Source of the DNA: Vitreoscilla filiformis
GTDB taxonomy: Bacteria > Pseudomonadota > Gammaproteobacteria > Burkholderiales > Burkholderiaceae_C
Length of the DNA stretch: 64,000 bases
Assembly (NCBI RefSeq): GCF_002222655.1
Contig: NZ_CP022423.1
Span: 2,108,001-2,172,000 of the forward strand
Reading direction: 5' to 3'
Below are positions 24,730-34,271 of this stretch, one piece after another. A program made the position numbers and the translations under genes. Below the pieces are notes generated by a model. That model had not been told where the DNA came from. It saw only the letters and a list, made by a program, of their open reading frames with translations, and ran no database searches. Within the stretch, counting starts at the first letter, position 1; every line of letters starts with the position of its first letter.

Positions 24730-27700
24730 TTATCCCACCCGGTCACTGGCTGTGATTTGGGCGTGGAGATCGGCCAAAGCGTGCAACGCCAGTTCATGAT
24801 CGAAACGACTGATGTGCCGTGTGATGGCGTCCACAGCTTCTGCGGAAACATCGGCGGCGTGGGAGGTGCGCCAGGCTTGGATCGCGGGCAAAAGCTGGTT
24901 CCACAGCGTTGCGGCGTCCAGAGAGTCGGCTTCCAGCCAAGCGCGCAGGGTGTCGAGTTGGCCTTGCAACCACGTCAGGGATGGCGGTGCCACCGGGGGC
25001 GGAGGGGGCGTTTGCATCGGAGCGGGCGCCGTTGGCTGCGGTGGCGGCGACGCTGTCGAAACCGGTTGCGCCACCGGGGGGCGCAGTTGCTCGATGGCGT
25101 GGCAGGCGGTTTGTAACGCTTGCGTCAGTCGGCCCAAGGGTTCGGACAGGCGGAGGACGGTGTCGGCGCCATCGGCGTTCAGGCATGCAATCAACGTGCG
25201 CTCCAGCGTCTGGGCCGGTTGTTGCACAGCACGCATGCCCAGATTGCCCGCTGCACCTTGCAGGGCGTGCGCCACTTGGCGAGCATTGGCGTATTCGGCC
25301 CGTTCGATTTGGCGGGCGAGCAGTTGCGCATCGGTGGCGTGATGCTGGGCGAAGTGATCCAGCACGCGGAGGTAACTGGCCGTGCGCTGGGCGAAGCGGT
25401 GCAAGCCATCCTGGGTGTCGATACCGGCAGCTTCCAGCACAGTCAAAGCGTTGCTGGGGGTGGCTGCGGGGGGCGGTGGCAGAAGTGGCGGCGGAGAAGC
25501 AGGCATGGAAGCAGTGTCAAGAGGTGGAGTGGAGGACGGTGCCGCCTGGGATTCGGCCACCGAGGGGAGCCAACGCAGCAGCGCACTGCACAGTTGCTGG
25601 GGCTCGACAGGCTTGGCCAAGTGATCGTTCATGCCGGCGTCCAGGCATGCTTGACGGTCTTCGCCGAACGCATTGGCCGTCATGGCCAGAATGGGCAGCG
25701 ACACCTCAGGCAGCAGGGCGCGCAGGGCGCGGGTGGCTTCCAACCCGCCCAGACGTGGCATTTGCATGTCCATCAAGATGAGATCGGGTGGGTGGCTGGT
25801 GGCCATCTCCACACCTTGCTGGCCATCCTCCGCCAGCTCGACGTGCAAGCCCGCCATGTGCAACCACTCGGCTGTGACTTCCCGGCTGATGGGGTCGTCT
25901 TCCACCAGCAGCACGCGCTGGCCTGCGTGGGGGGTCAATTGGCGCGTCAAAGTGCGCAGCGGATCCTCGTCGTCCGGCGAGGCGGGCGCCAGCATGGCGG
26001 GGGTGCCTGCCGGGGCTGAGGCCCATGTCAGCGGCACTTCGAGCCAGAACAGGGCGCCGCCGTCGGGCAGATCTTGTGCGCCAACTTGGCCCTTCATCAC
26101 GTCCGCCAGGCGCTTGGCCAGCGCCAACCCGAGCCCCGTGCCACCATAGCGGCGTGTGATGGAGCCATCGGCCTGCTCGAATGGCAGGAACAGGCGCGAC
26201 AGATCCAGGGCCTTGAGGCCCATTCCAGTGTCGTGGACTTCCAGCCGCAGACCGGTGTGTCCCGGCCATTCGGCGGGCTCAATCGGCAAGAAGCGACATT
26301 GGATCGTGATGCCGCCTCGATCGGTAAATTTGGTGGCGTTGCTCAGGTAATTGAGCAAAATTTGGCTGATTTTGGCGCCGTCGCCACGCAGCCAGGTGGG
26401 GGCGGGTGGAAGGTTTTGCCGCAGCCACAGGCCCTTGTCGCGCAGGCGAGCGTGGAGTTTCTCGCAGCATTGAGCCACCAGTTGGTGCAGTTCGAATGTT
26501 TGGGATTCGATGCGGATGCGCCCCGCTTCGATCTTGGAGAAGTCCAGCAAATCGTTGAGGATGCTCAGCAGATGCTGGGCGGCGCCCTGGAGTTTGCCCA
26601 GGTGGTCACGCTGGCGCGGGGGCAACTCTGCGTCGGCCAAGAGGTGGGCCATGCCGATGATCGCGTTCATCGGCGTGCGGATCTCGTGGCTCATGTTGGC
26701 GATGAACGTCGTCTTGGCGCGGTTGGCGGCTTCGGCTTCGTCTTTGGCGGCGGCCAGGGCGGCGGTGCGCTCGGCGACCAGATCGCGCAAATGAGTTTGA
26801 TAGCGCAGCAGTTCACGCTCGGATGCCTTGCGCTCCGTGATGTCCATCCACACCACCGAGAGGTAACTGCGTTCATCCAGCAGCAGCGCCCGGGCGGTGA
26901 TCCAGAAATCGCGTTCCGTGCCATCCTTGCGCCGGTGCCGGTTTTCGAACTCCATGAAACCGATGGTCTGCGCACGCAAAGCAATGTTTTGCACCTGTTC
27001 GCGGCCCCAACTGCTCTGGATGTCGTAGACGCTCATGTGCAGCAGCTCGTCACGCGAATAGCCCAAGTCGTGGCAGGTGGCGTCGTTGAGTTCCTCGAAG
27101 GCCAGGGAGTGGGCATCGAGCAGCATCACGGCCAGCGGGCTTTGGTTGACGATGGTGCGGAAGATGCGTTCTCGGCGCTCCAGTGCCAGGGCGGTGCGGC
27201 GGGTTTCGGTTTCGTCGCGCCAGAAGGCGACGACGTAATCGGTGTCGTGCAGGCGCAGCGGGCGCATGGTGGACAGCACATCCACCCAAGAGCCATCCAG
27301 GCGCTGGATGCGGCGATGTTCTTCCCCAGTTTCCTGAAGAACCGGGCCTGGATGGGCGGGCCACAGCCCGGGCACATCGTTCAAACTCAGGCTGGCCATT
27401 TGTTCGCGAGGACGGCCCAGAAGCTGGCAGGCGGCATCGTTGAATTGCACCAAACGTCCTTGGGGCCACTCGGCCAGCACGATGCCATCACTGGCTTGGC
27501 TCAGAATGGCCCGCAGTGTTTCTTCGCGTTCCCGGGCGGATTTTTCAGCCGTGCGCAGTTGTGTGATGTCCCGCCCCACGCCCATGACGCCGATCAGCCC
27601 GCCTTGGGCATCGTAGAGCGCGGTTTTGATGACGTGCAGCAATTCCCGATGGCCGTCGGTGAATTGCAGCCATTCTTCGTTGCTGCAAGGGCGCCCTCCG

Positions 27701-28746
27701 TTGTCGATGGCGCGGCGATCGTGGAAGCGGAAAAAGTCGGCCTGCTCGTGGGTGAAAATTTCGTAGTCGGTCAGCCCGACCATGTCCGGCAACGCACGGC
27801 CAGTGAACCCTTCAAAGCGCGGATTGCAGGTGATGTAACGGCCATCCTTGTCTTTGATCCAGATCGGGTCGGGGTTGTTGCGCACGATGGCCTGGGTCAA
27901 ATAATGGGCCTTCTCCAACGCTTGCTGCGTGGCTTGGTGGGTCTGGGCTGCTACGTGCAGGGCGCACATGGCGCGGGCCAGTTCGGCCAAGGGGTGGCGG
28001 GTGTCCTGAGCCAGAAGGGTGACACTTTCCGGGGGGGCTGTGCCGTTGTGGGCCAGGTTGATCATGGCATGCACCAGGGTGTTGGCATGGGCCGATAGGC
28101 GCCTTGCCAAGCCATACCAGACGCCCAACCAGATGACGCTGAACAAAGCCCCGATGACCACCAGCCACTTCATGCGCTGGGCAAGCTGGACATGTGCCTG
28201 ATCTTGGTGCTGTTGTTCTTGTCGAGCCAAGGCGATGGCCCAATCTTGGGCGTGCCGGTTCAACGTGAAAAAGTGATCCGACAGCACCCGCAGGGGTTCC
28301 ACCAAGCGCTCAGGTGACTGGCTGGGTTCACTCATGACCTGGGTCAGTTGCCGAACGGCTTGGCGGTGGCGTTGAAAGTCCTGCTGCAACGCGGCGCTGC
28401 GTTGTTGCAAATCGGAGTCGTACCACGGTTGCGCCAGCACGGTGGCAAGCCGGCTCTCGACCTGGGCGGCCTGCGAAAGCAACCGCTCACTGAGTGCCTC
28501 GCGGTACTCAGGGTCGCGGGCATGGGGGGCCTGAGTTTGCGCGGTTTGCTCCAGCTCCAGCACTTCGTGCAGCGTGCGTGCCAACACCACTTGGGTGTCC
28601 ATATGGATCACATGCTGTGCGTGCAGCTGACGGTCGGTGAGTCCCAGCCACCACACCCCGCCCAAGGCGCTCAGCCCCATCCATACAGCCATCAAGGCCA
28701 CGGGTGTGAACAACATCCCGAGCAAAGGGCGCTGGCGCAAGGTCAT
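24730..28746 (-). CDS. Hybrid sensor histidine kinase with PAS, receiver and Hpt domains
   Basis: A 1338-residue membrane kinase. Two spans (about residues 12-35 and 194-212) enclose a periplasmic sensor. Three PAS domains follow at about 285-400, 405-515 and 525-637. The HisKA box has the phosphoacceptor His687 in ANMSHEIRTPMNAI; the ATPase domain has LEVHDTGMGLK and RRYGGTGLGLALAKRL. A receiver has Asp993 in LILMDMQMPRLGG. After a Pro-rich linker, an Hpt domain has His1160 in VAHALQGAAGNLG. All relay residues are present. It is encoded 5 bases after the HD-GYP regulator gene, its likely partner in c-di-GMP control. Confidence 0.92.
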   Translation of the reverse strand: MTLRQRPLLGMLFTPVALMAVWMGLSALGGVWWLGLTDRQLHAQHVIHMDTQVVLARTLHEVLELEQTAQTQAPHARDPEYREALSERLLSQAAQVESRLATVLAQPWYDSDLQQRSAALQQDFQRHRQAVRQLTQVMSEPSQSPERLVEPLRVLSDHFFTLNRHAQDWAIALARQEQQHQDQAHVQLAQRMKWLVVIGALFSVIWLGVWYGLARRLSAHANTLVHAMINLAHNGTAPPESVTLLAQDTRHPLAELARAMCALHVAAQTHQATQQALEKAHYLTQAIVRNNPDPIWIKDKDGRYITCNPRFEGFTGRALPDMVGLTDYEIFTHEQADFFRFHDRRAIDNGGRPCSNEEWLQFTDGHRELLHVIKTALYDAQGGLIGVMGVGRDITQLRTAEKSAREREETLRAILSQASDGIVLAEWPQGRLVQFNDAACQLLGRPREQMASLSLNDVPGLWPAHPGPVLQETGEEHRRIQRLDGSWVDVLSTMRPLRLHDTDYVVAFWRDETETRRTALALERRERIFRTIVNQSPLAVMLLDAHSLAFEELNDATCHDLGYSRDELLHMSVYDIQSSWGREQVQNIALRAQTIGFMEFENRHRRKDGTERDFWITARALLLDERSYLSVVWMDITERKASERELLRYQTHLRDLVAERTAALAAAKDEAEAANRAKTTFIANMSHEIRTPMNAIIGMAHLLADAELPPRQRDHLGKLQGAAQHLLSILNDLLDFSKIEAGRIRIESQTFELHQLVAQCCEKLHARLRDKGLWLRQNLPPAPTWLRGDGAKISQILLNYLSNATKFTDRGGITIQCRFLPIEPAEWPGHTGLRLEVHDTGMGLKALDLSRLFLPFEQADGSITRRYGGTGLGLALAKRLADVMKGQVGAQDLPDGGALFWLEVPLTWASAPAGTPAMLAPASPDDEDPLRTLTRQLTPHAGQRVLLVEDDPISREVTAEWLHMAGLHVELAEDGQQGVEMATSHPPDLILMDMQMPRLGGLEATRALRALLPEVSLPILAMTANAFGEDRQACLDAGMNDHLAKPVEPQQLCSALLRWLPSVAESQAAPSSTPPLDTASMPASPPPLLPPPPAATPSNALTVLEAAGIDTQDGLHRFAQRTASYLRVLDHFAQHHATDAQLLARQIERAEYANARQVAHALQGAAGNLGMRAVQQPAQTLERTLIACLNADGADTVLRLSEPLGRLTQALQTACHAIEQLRPPVAQPVSTASPPPQPTAPAPMQTPPPPPVAPPSLTWLQGQLDTLRAWLEADSLDAATLWNQLLPAIQAWRTSHAADVSAEAVDAITRHISRFDHELALHALADLHAQITASDRVG

Positions 28747-28751
28747 GGTGG

Positions 28752-29900
28752 TCAGTGTGTGGGTGGGGCGTCGGCGTAGCGCAGTGCGATGGCCCGGAAC
28801 TCCTCGCGCAGCGCCAAATAGGCGTCGATGATGAGGGGGTCAAAGTGGGTGCCACGACCTTCCAAGATGATGCGATCAACTTCTTCGGCAGGGAATGCCG
28901 GTTTGTAAACACGGCGGCAACTCAGCGCATCGAACACGTCGGCCAGGGCCATGAGGCGTGCGGGCAGGGGGATGTTTTCGCCGTGGAGCCGGTCGGGGTA
29001 GCCCGTGCCGTCCCAGCGTTCATGGTGATGGCGGGAGATCTGGCGGGCGATCTCTAAAAAGGCCAGTGCCGATTCGCGTGCTTCGGTCACATCGGCGAAC
29101 GCATGCTCTTGAGCGGCGCGGGCCATGGCATGCTCGATGGCATCGGCGCCGATGCACGGATGCAGTTTCATTTGCTCGTATTCCTCGGCGGTGAGCTTGC
29201 CGGGTTTGAGCAAGATGTGATCGGGGATGCCGACTTTGCCGATGTCGTGCAGCGGTGCGGCGTGGCCGATCATGCGGATGCGGTTGGGCGTCAGCTCGGC
29301 GGCATCACGCGGTTGGGTGGCCAGGTGATGGGCCAAGGTTTCCACATAACGCTGGGTGCGGTGCAGGTGGTTGCCGGTTTCGTTGTCGCGTGCTTCGGCC
29401 AGCAAGGCCAGGGCGTGCAGGCTGGCTTCCTTGACCAACTCGTTTTCCGCCACCCGCCGAGTGACCTCACGTTCCAGCGCCCCATTGCGGTCTTGCAAGA
29501 CGTCGCGTGCTTGCTTGAGCGCCAGATGGGTGCTGATGCGTGCCAGCAAAATGGCCGGGCGGATGGGTTTGGTGACATAGTCCACCGCGCCCAGTTTCAG
29601 GCCATGTTCTTCGTCGTCTTGGGCGTCCAGGGCGGTGACGAAGATGACGGGGATGTCCTGCGTCTGTGCATGGGCGTGCAGTTGCGTCATGACGGCATAG
29701 CCATCCATGCCCGGCATCATCACGTCCAACAAAATGAGATCCGGATAAGGGGGGGTTTGCACCGCCCGGAGGGCACGCTCACCGGAGTTCGCCACCCGCA
29801 CATGGTAGTGCGGGCGCAGCAGTTCACCTAACAGGACGAGGTTCTCTGGGGTGTCATCCACCACCAAGATGGTGGGGCGAGCAGCAGGGGTGAGCGGCAT
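28752..29900 (-). CDS. Response regulator with HD-GYP c-di-GMP phosphodiesterase domain
   Basis: A 382-residue RpfG-type protein. The receiver has VVDDTPENLVLLGELL and the phosphoacceptor Asp in LILLDVMMPGMDGYAV. The HD-GYP domain has HRTQRYVETLAHHLA, the metal-binding HD in APLHDIGKVGIPDHILLKPGKLT, and the GYP part in ERWDGTGYPDRLHGENIPL. It should degrade cyclic di-GMP when phosphorylated. ATG 29900 was preferred to the open frame from 29999 because it starts right before the receiver. Confidence 0.92.
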   Translation of the reverse strand: MPLTPAARPTILVVDDTPENLVLLGELLRPHYHVRVANSGERALRAVQTPPYPDLILLDVMMPGMDGYAVMTQLHAHAQTQDIPVIFVTALDAQDDEEHGLKLGAVDYVTKPIRPAILLARISTHLALKQARDVLQDRNGALEREVTRRVAENELVKEASLHALALLAEARDNETGNHLHRTQRYVETLAHHLATQPRDAAELTPNRIRMIGHAAPLHDIGKVGIPDHILLKPGKLTAEEYEQMKLHPCIGADAIEHAMARAAQEHAFADVTEARESALAFLEIARQISRHHHERWDGTGYPDRLHGENIPLPARLMALADVFDALSCRRVYKPAFPAEEVDRIILEGRGTHFDPLIIDAYLALREEFRAIALRYADAPPTH

Positions 29901-30008
29901 GGCACAACTCGAGAATTCAAGGGTGCCGCACACGCTAGCACGCTTGACTGTCTCCGCCCATCCCGGGCTTCCGGAAGCCCCACTGCAATCCCTGTTCAAC
30001 CCCCGTGT

Positions 30009-31091
30009 TCAGCCGATGCGCTGCTGGCTGGCGCCGTCGAACAGATGCACCATCGAGGTGTCCCACACCACGCCGACCGAGGCCCCGACGCTCAAGCTGA
30101 CCTTGCCCGGCACCCGTGCCGTCAACGCGCCGACGGGGGTGTCGAGCATGACGTAGGTTTCCGGCCCGGTCGGCTCCAGCATGGTGATGCAGCCGGGCAG
30201 GTGGTTTTCGCTGGCGTGGGCGTCCACCAGCCGCAGGTCTTCGGGGCGCACGCCGTAGCTCACCGTTGGCCCTTGGCCTTGGAGGGCGGCGCATTGGGCC
30301 GCGTTCAACGCCAGCTCGATGCCATGGGCGCTCAGGCCCGGCGCGCTGCCGCTGCGCTGTGCCGGAATCAAATTCATCGCCGGCGAGCCGATGAACTCGG
30401 CCACGAACTGGGTGGCGGGGCGGGCGTAGATGTCATCGGGTGTGCCGAATTGCTGCACCACACCATCCTTCATCACGGCGATGCGGTCGCCCAGCGTCAT
30501 GGCTTCCACCTGATCGTGGGTGACGTACACCGTGGTGGTTTTCGTGCGCTGGTGCAGCAGCTTGATTTCGGCGCGCATTTCCACGCGCAGCTTGGCGTCC
30601 AGGTTGGACAGCGGTTCATCGAACAGGAACAGCTTGGGGTCACGCGCCAGGGCGCGGCCCATGGCGACGCGCTGGCGCTGGCCGCCGGAAAGCTGCCCCG
30701 GCTTGCGATCCAGCAAGTGGCCGATTTGCAGCATCTTGGCCACGCGCTCCACCGCCTCGTCGCGCTGGGCCTTGGGCACTTTGCGCATTTCCAGACCGAA
30801 AGCGATGTTTTGCGCCACGTTCATGTTCGGGTAGAGCGCGTAGCTCTGGAACACCATGGCGATGTCGCGGTCCTTGCTGGGCAAGTGGGTGATGTCACGA
30901 TCACCGATGAGGATGTGGCCGGTGGTGGGCACGTCCAACCCCGCGATCATGGAGAGCAGGGTGGATTTGCCGCAACCCGAAGGCCCGACGAGGATGAGGA
31001 ACTCGCCGGCTTCGATGTCGATGTCAATGCCTTTGAGAATTTCGACCTGGCCGTAGGTCTTGCGAACGTTTTGAATCGAGAGTGCGCCCAT
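30009..31091 (-). CDS. gtsD: Sugar ABC transporter ATPase (MalK/UgpC/GtsD type)
   Basis: A 360-residue ATPase that powers import through the two permeases upstream. Walker A is VGPSGCGKSTLLS, the signature is LSGGQRQRVAMGRAL, Walker B is LFLFDEPLSNLDAKL, and the switch His is in VYVTHDQVEAM. The C-terminal OB/TOBE domain begins near residue 240. It is the last of the gtsA-B-C-D block. The assignment to glucose rests on the binding protein GtsA. Confidence 0.9.
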   Translation of the reverse strand: MGALSIQNVRKTYGQVEILKGIDIDIEAGEFLILVGPSGCGKSTLLSMIAGLDVPTTGHILIGDRDITHLPSKDRDIAMVFQSYALYPNMNVAQNIAFGLEMRKVPKAQRDEAVERVAKMLQIGHLLDRKPGQLSGGQRQRVAMGRALARDPKLFLFDEPLSNLDAKLRVEMRAEIKLLHQRTKTTTVYVTHDQVEAMTLGDRIAVMKDGVVQQFGTPDDIYARPATQFVAEFIGSPAMNLIPAQRSGSAPGLSAHGIELALNAAQCAALQGQGPTVSYGVRPEDLRLVDAHASENHLPGCITMLEPTGPETYVMLDTPVGALTARVPGKVSLSVGASVGVVWDTSMVHLFDGASQQRIG

Positions 31092-31105
31092 GCTGGTGCT
31101 CCTGC

Positions 31106-31954
31106 TTAACCTTTGACGGCGCCGGCGGTCAGCCCACGCACAAAATACTTGCCTGCGACGACGTACACAAACAGCGTGGGCAGCGCGGCGATCATCGCGG
31201 CGGCCATGTCCACGTTGTATTCCTTGACCGAGCTGCTGGTGTTGGCCAGGTTGTTCAGCCCGACGGTGATGGGCTTGCTGTCTGCGCCCGAAAACACCAC
31301 GCCGTAAAGGAAGTCGTTCCAGATGTTGGTGAATTGCCAGATCAGGGTGACGACCAAAATCGGCGTCGAAAGCGGCAGCACGATGCGCCAGAAGATCTGC
31401 CAGAAGTTGGCGCCATCGAGCATCGCGGCCTTGATCAGCTCATCGGGCAAACCCACGTAGTAGTTGCGGAAGAACAGCGTGGTGCTGGGGATGCCGGCGA
31501 TCACATGCACCAAGATCAGCCCCCACACCGAGGAGGCAATGCCCACCCAGCCCAGCACCTGACTCATGGGCAGCAGCACCACTTGCATCGGCATGAAGAC
31601 GCCAAAGAGCAGCAGCGCGAACATGAACTCCGAGCCTTTGAACTTCCACTTGGACAGCACGTAGCCGTTGAGCGAGCCGATGAGGGTGGACACCGCCACC
31701 GCTGGCACCACCATCAACACCGAGTTCATGAAAAAGGGCTTCAAGCCGCCGCAGTCCGTGCCGGTGCAGGCGCTGCTCCAAGCCTTGGCCCAGGCTTCAA
31801 AGCTCGGGCTCATGGGCAGCGAGAGCAGGGTGCCTTCGCGGATTTCGTCCATCGTCTTGAGCGAGGTGCTCAACATGACGTAGAGCGGTGTGAGGAAAAA
31901 CAGGGCGAACAGCCCCAGCGCCACAAAGAGCGCGATGCGACCCGCGTTCAGCAT
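31106..31954 (-). CDS. gtsC: Sugar ABC transporter permease (GtsC/MalG type)
   Basis: A 282-residue inner-membrane permease with six predicted spans. The cytoplasmic EAA loop that docks on the ATPase is DELIKAAMLDGANFWQIFWRIVLPLS. It overlaps the end of the partner permease gene by 7 bases, so translation is coupled. It forms the channel with GtsB. Confidence 0.9.
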   Translation of the reverse strand: MLNAGRIALFVALGLFALFFLTPLYVMLSTSLKTMDEIREGTLLSLPMSPSFEAWAKAWSSACTGTDCGGLKPFFMNSVLMVVPAVAVSTLIGSLNGYVLSKWKFKGSEFMFALLLFGVFMPMQVVLLPMSQVLGWVGIASSVWGLILVHVIAGIPSTTLFFRNYYVGLPDELIKAAMLDGANFWQIFWRIVLPLSTPILVVTLIWQFTNIWNDFLYGVVFSGADSKPITVGLNNLANTSSSVKEYNVDMAAAMIAALPTLFVYVVAGKYFVRGLTAGAVKG

Positions 31955-32829
31955 TTCTTCACCCGCAGTTCAGAGTAGAGGTAAGGCACGACGATGGCGG
32001 CCACCGTCGCCAGCATGATGGTGGCGCTGGCGGCGCCCAAACCGATTTGGCCGCGTGAGAACGCCATCGTGTACATGAAGGTGGCGGGCAGGTCGGTGGC
32101 GTAGCCGGGGCCGCCAGCGGTCAGCGCCATCACCAGATCAAAACTCTTGATGGCCAGATGGGAGACGACCATCAGCGTGGAGAAAAACACCGGGCGCAGC
32201 GTCGGGATGAGAATGCGCCAGTAGATGCGCGGCAAGCTCGCGCCATCGACCTGAGCGGCTTTGATGATGGATTCGTCGATGCCACGCAAGCCTGCGAGGA
32301 AGAGCGCCATCACAAACCCCGCCGATTGCCAGATGCCGGCGATGACGACGCAGTAAATCGCCATGTCCGGATCGACCAGCCAGCCGAAGGTGAAGTCGCT
32401 GAAGCCCCACTGCTGCATCAGGTGCTCCAGCCCGAGGCCGGGGTTCAAGATCCACTTCCAGGCCGTGCCGGTGACGATGAAGGACAGCGCCATCGGATAG
32501 AGGTAGATGGTGCGCAGCACCCCTTCAGCACGGACTTTTTGATCCAGCAAGATGGCCAGCAGCAGGCCCACGGCCATGCCGCCGCCGATGAACAGGGCGC
32601 CAAAAATGGCCATGTTTTGCAGCGCCACCCACCAACGTTCGTTTTCAAACAGGGTGACGTACTGTGCCAGGCCGACGAACTCGTAGTTCGGCAGCAAACG
32701 TGAGGCAGAAACAGAGAGGTAGCCGTTCCACGCCATCAGTCCATAGATGAAGAGGAAGGACAACACAAACGAAGGCGCCACCACCAGCTTGGGCAGCCAG
32801 GGCGTGCGCAGCGCAGACGGTGCGGACAT
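31948..32829 (-). CDS. gtsB: Sugar ABC transporter permease (GtsB/MalF type)
   Basis: A 293-residue permease with six predicted spans. The EAA loop is DESIIKAAQVDGASLPRIYWRILIPTL. ATG 32829 was chosen because the frame upstream (to 32862) has no ribosome site and runs into the intergenic hairpin. It is separated from gtsA by about 80 bases that contain a strong hairpin. Confidence 0.88.
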   Translation of the reverse strand: MSAPSALRTPWLPKLVVAPSFVLSFLFIYGLMAWNGYLSVSASRLLPNYEFVGLAQYVTLFENERWWVALQNMAIFGALFIGGGMAVGLLLAILLDQKVRAEGVLRTIYLYPMALSFIVTGTAWKWILNPGLGLEHLMQQWGFSDFTFGWLVDPDMAIYCVVIAGIWQSAGFVMALFLAGLRGIDESIIKAAQVDGASLPRIYWRILIPTLRPVFFSTLMVVSHLAIKSFDLVMALTAGGPGYATDLPATFMYTMAFSRGQIGLGAASATIMLATVAAIVVPYLYSELRVKKC

Positions 32830-32865
32830 GGGAGCGGGCCTTTGCAACCAGCGAAGAAACACATC

Positions 32866-32886
32866 GGGCGGCCAATGGGGCCGCCC
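32866..32886 (-). promoter_or_regulatory. Intercistronic hairpin between gtsA and gtsB
   Basis: An 8-bp perfect stem (GGGCGGCC paired with GGCCGCCC) with a 5-base loop lies just after gtsA and has no clear T run. Such hairpins often protect the upstream message or cause partial termination, raising the level of binding protein over permease. Confidence 0.6.
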
Positions 32887-32909
32887 GGCGAGGCCACAAG
32901 GGCGTGGCG

Positions 32910-34184
32910 TTACTTGGTGCGCGCAGCAGCGACGAGCTTGGCGACGGCGTCGGGTACCGTCATCTTGTCGCTGTTCCAGAAGGCGCTGATGGCGTCCTTG
33001 ATCGCCCCTTCGGCAGCGGACGGCACGGCCATGCCGTGGGCAATCGAGGGCACCAGGCCGCCAGATTTGGCGGTGGCCACGAAGTCGGTTGAGCTGAGTT
33101 TGGCGCAGTCGTCAAACTTGCCCATGTCCATGCCCAAGCGCACCGGGATCGAGCCCTTGTTCAGGTTGAACAGCTCTTGGAACGCCGGGGACAGGATCGC
33201 CGAAGCCAAGTCCTTTTGCGCTTTGACGTTGGCGTCGTTCTTGAGCTTGAACAGCGCGAAGGAATCGACGTTGAAGGTGAACGCTTTGGCCGTGCCCGGC
33301 GCGGCGGCGCAGACGAAGTCCTTGCCCGGAACCTTGCCTGCGGCGATGAACTCACCCTTGGCCCAGTCGCCCATGAGCTGCATGCCGGCTTCGCCCTTGA
33401 TCACCATGGCGGTGGCCAGGTTCCAGTCGCGGCCAGGGGCGTTTTTGTCGGTGTAGCCTTTGACGCGCTTGAAGGTGGTCAGCACTTTGACCATGGTGTC
33501 ACTCTTGAGCGTGGCCGGATCGAGCTGCACCAGGGCTTTCTTGTAGAAGTCCACCCCGCCAACCCCCAAGGCGACGGATTCAAACGTGGTGAAGTCTTGC
33601 CAGTTCTGCCCGCCGTGGGCCACGGGGATGATGCCGGCCTTTTTCAACGCTTCGGCGGCGACGAAGAACTCATCCCAGTTGGTGGGCACCTTGGCGCCGG
33701 CTTTCTTGAACGCCTCCGGGTTGGCCCACAGCCAGTTGACGCGGTGGACGTTCACCGGCGCGGCGATGTAGTGGCCTTGGTACTTCATCCCATCGCTGAC
33801 GACTTTGGGCAACAGTTCGTCCCACTTCTCGGCTTTGGCGACGTCGTCCATGTTGGCCAGCACGCCCTCACGCGCCCATTCTTGCAGCGAGGGGCCTTTG
33901 ATCTGTGCCGCCGCCGGCGCGTTGCCCGACACCACCCGCGACTTCAGCACCGTCATCGCCGAATCACCGCCGCCGCCCGCCACTGCGAAATCTTTCCACG
34001 TGTGGCCCTTGGCTTGCAGCGTGGCTTTCAGCGCCGAGGCGGCTTTGGCCTCGCCGCCGCTCGTCCACCAGTGCAGCACTTCGACTTCGCCGGCCCAGGC
34101 CGATGTGGCGAAACCCGTGCCAGCGATGACGGCCACGCTCAAGGCGAGCAGGTGGCGGCGCAGTGGTTGTGCGGTCGTGTTCAT
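32910..34184 (-). CDS. gtsA: Glucose/mannose-type ABC transporter substrate-binding protein
   Basis: A 424-residue periplasmic protein with a signal peptide ending near SAWA/GEVEV. The mature start EVEVLHWWTSGGEAKAASAL and the internal segments FAVAGGGGDSAMTVLKSRVVSG, AAPVNVHRVNWLWANPEAF and VAHGGQNWQDFTTFESVAL correspond closely, from memory, to the Pseudomonas glucose-binding protein GtsA. It delivers the sugar to GtsB-GtsC-GtsD. The roughly 85 bases upstream carry an AT-rich promoter region facing a two-component pair, so sugar-responsive control is likely. Confidence 0.88.
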   Translation of the reverse strand: MNTTAQPLRRHLLALSVAVIAGTGFATSAWAGEVEVLHWWTSGGEAKAASALKATLQAKGHTWKDFAVAGGGGDSAMTVLKSRVVSGNAPAAAQIKGPSLQEWAREGVLANMDDVAKAEKWDELLPKVVSDGMKYQGHYIAAPVNVHRVNWLWANPEAFKKAGAKVPTNWDEFFVAAEALKKAGIIPVAHGGQNWQDFTTFESVALGVGGVDFYKKALVQLDPATLKSDTMVKVLTTFKRVKGYTDKNAPGRDWNLATAMVIKGEAGMQLMGDWAKGEFIAAGKVPGKDFVCAAAPGTAKAFTFNVDSFALFKLKNDANVKAQKDLASAILSPAFQELFNLNKGSIPVRLGMDMGKFDDCAKLSSTDFVATAKSGGLVPSIAHGMAVPSAAEGAIKDAISAFWNSDKMTVPDAVAKLVAAARTK

Positions 34185-34271
34185 GCGGTTGACTCCTCGT
34201 TGGGAACGAACGGTGTTGTTCAGATCGTGTGCATAAACTTTAATGTTTTATTAATGTTTCTGACGATGGTA

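Noticed and set aside
26074..28098. 674-residue plus-strand frame opposite the hybrid kinase
   Set aside because: Antisense frame with repetitive Gly/Gln/Val composition; kinase domains on the minus strand are complete.
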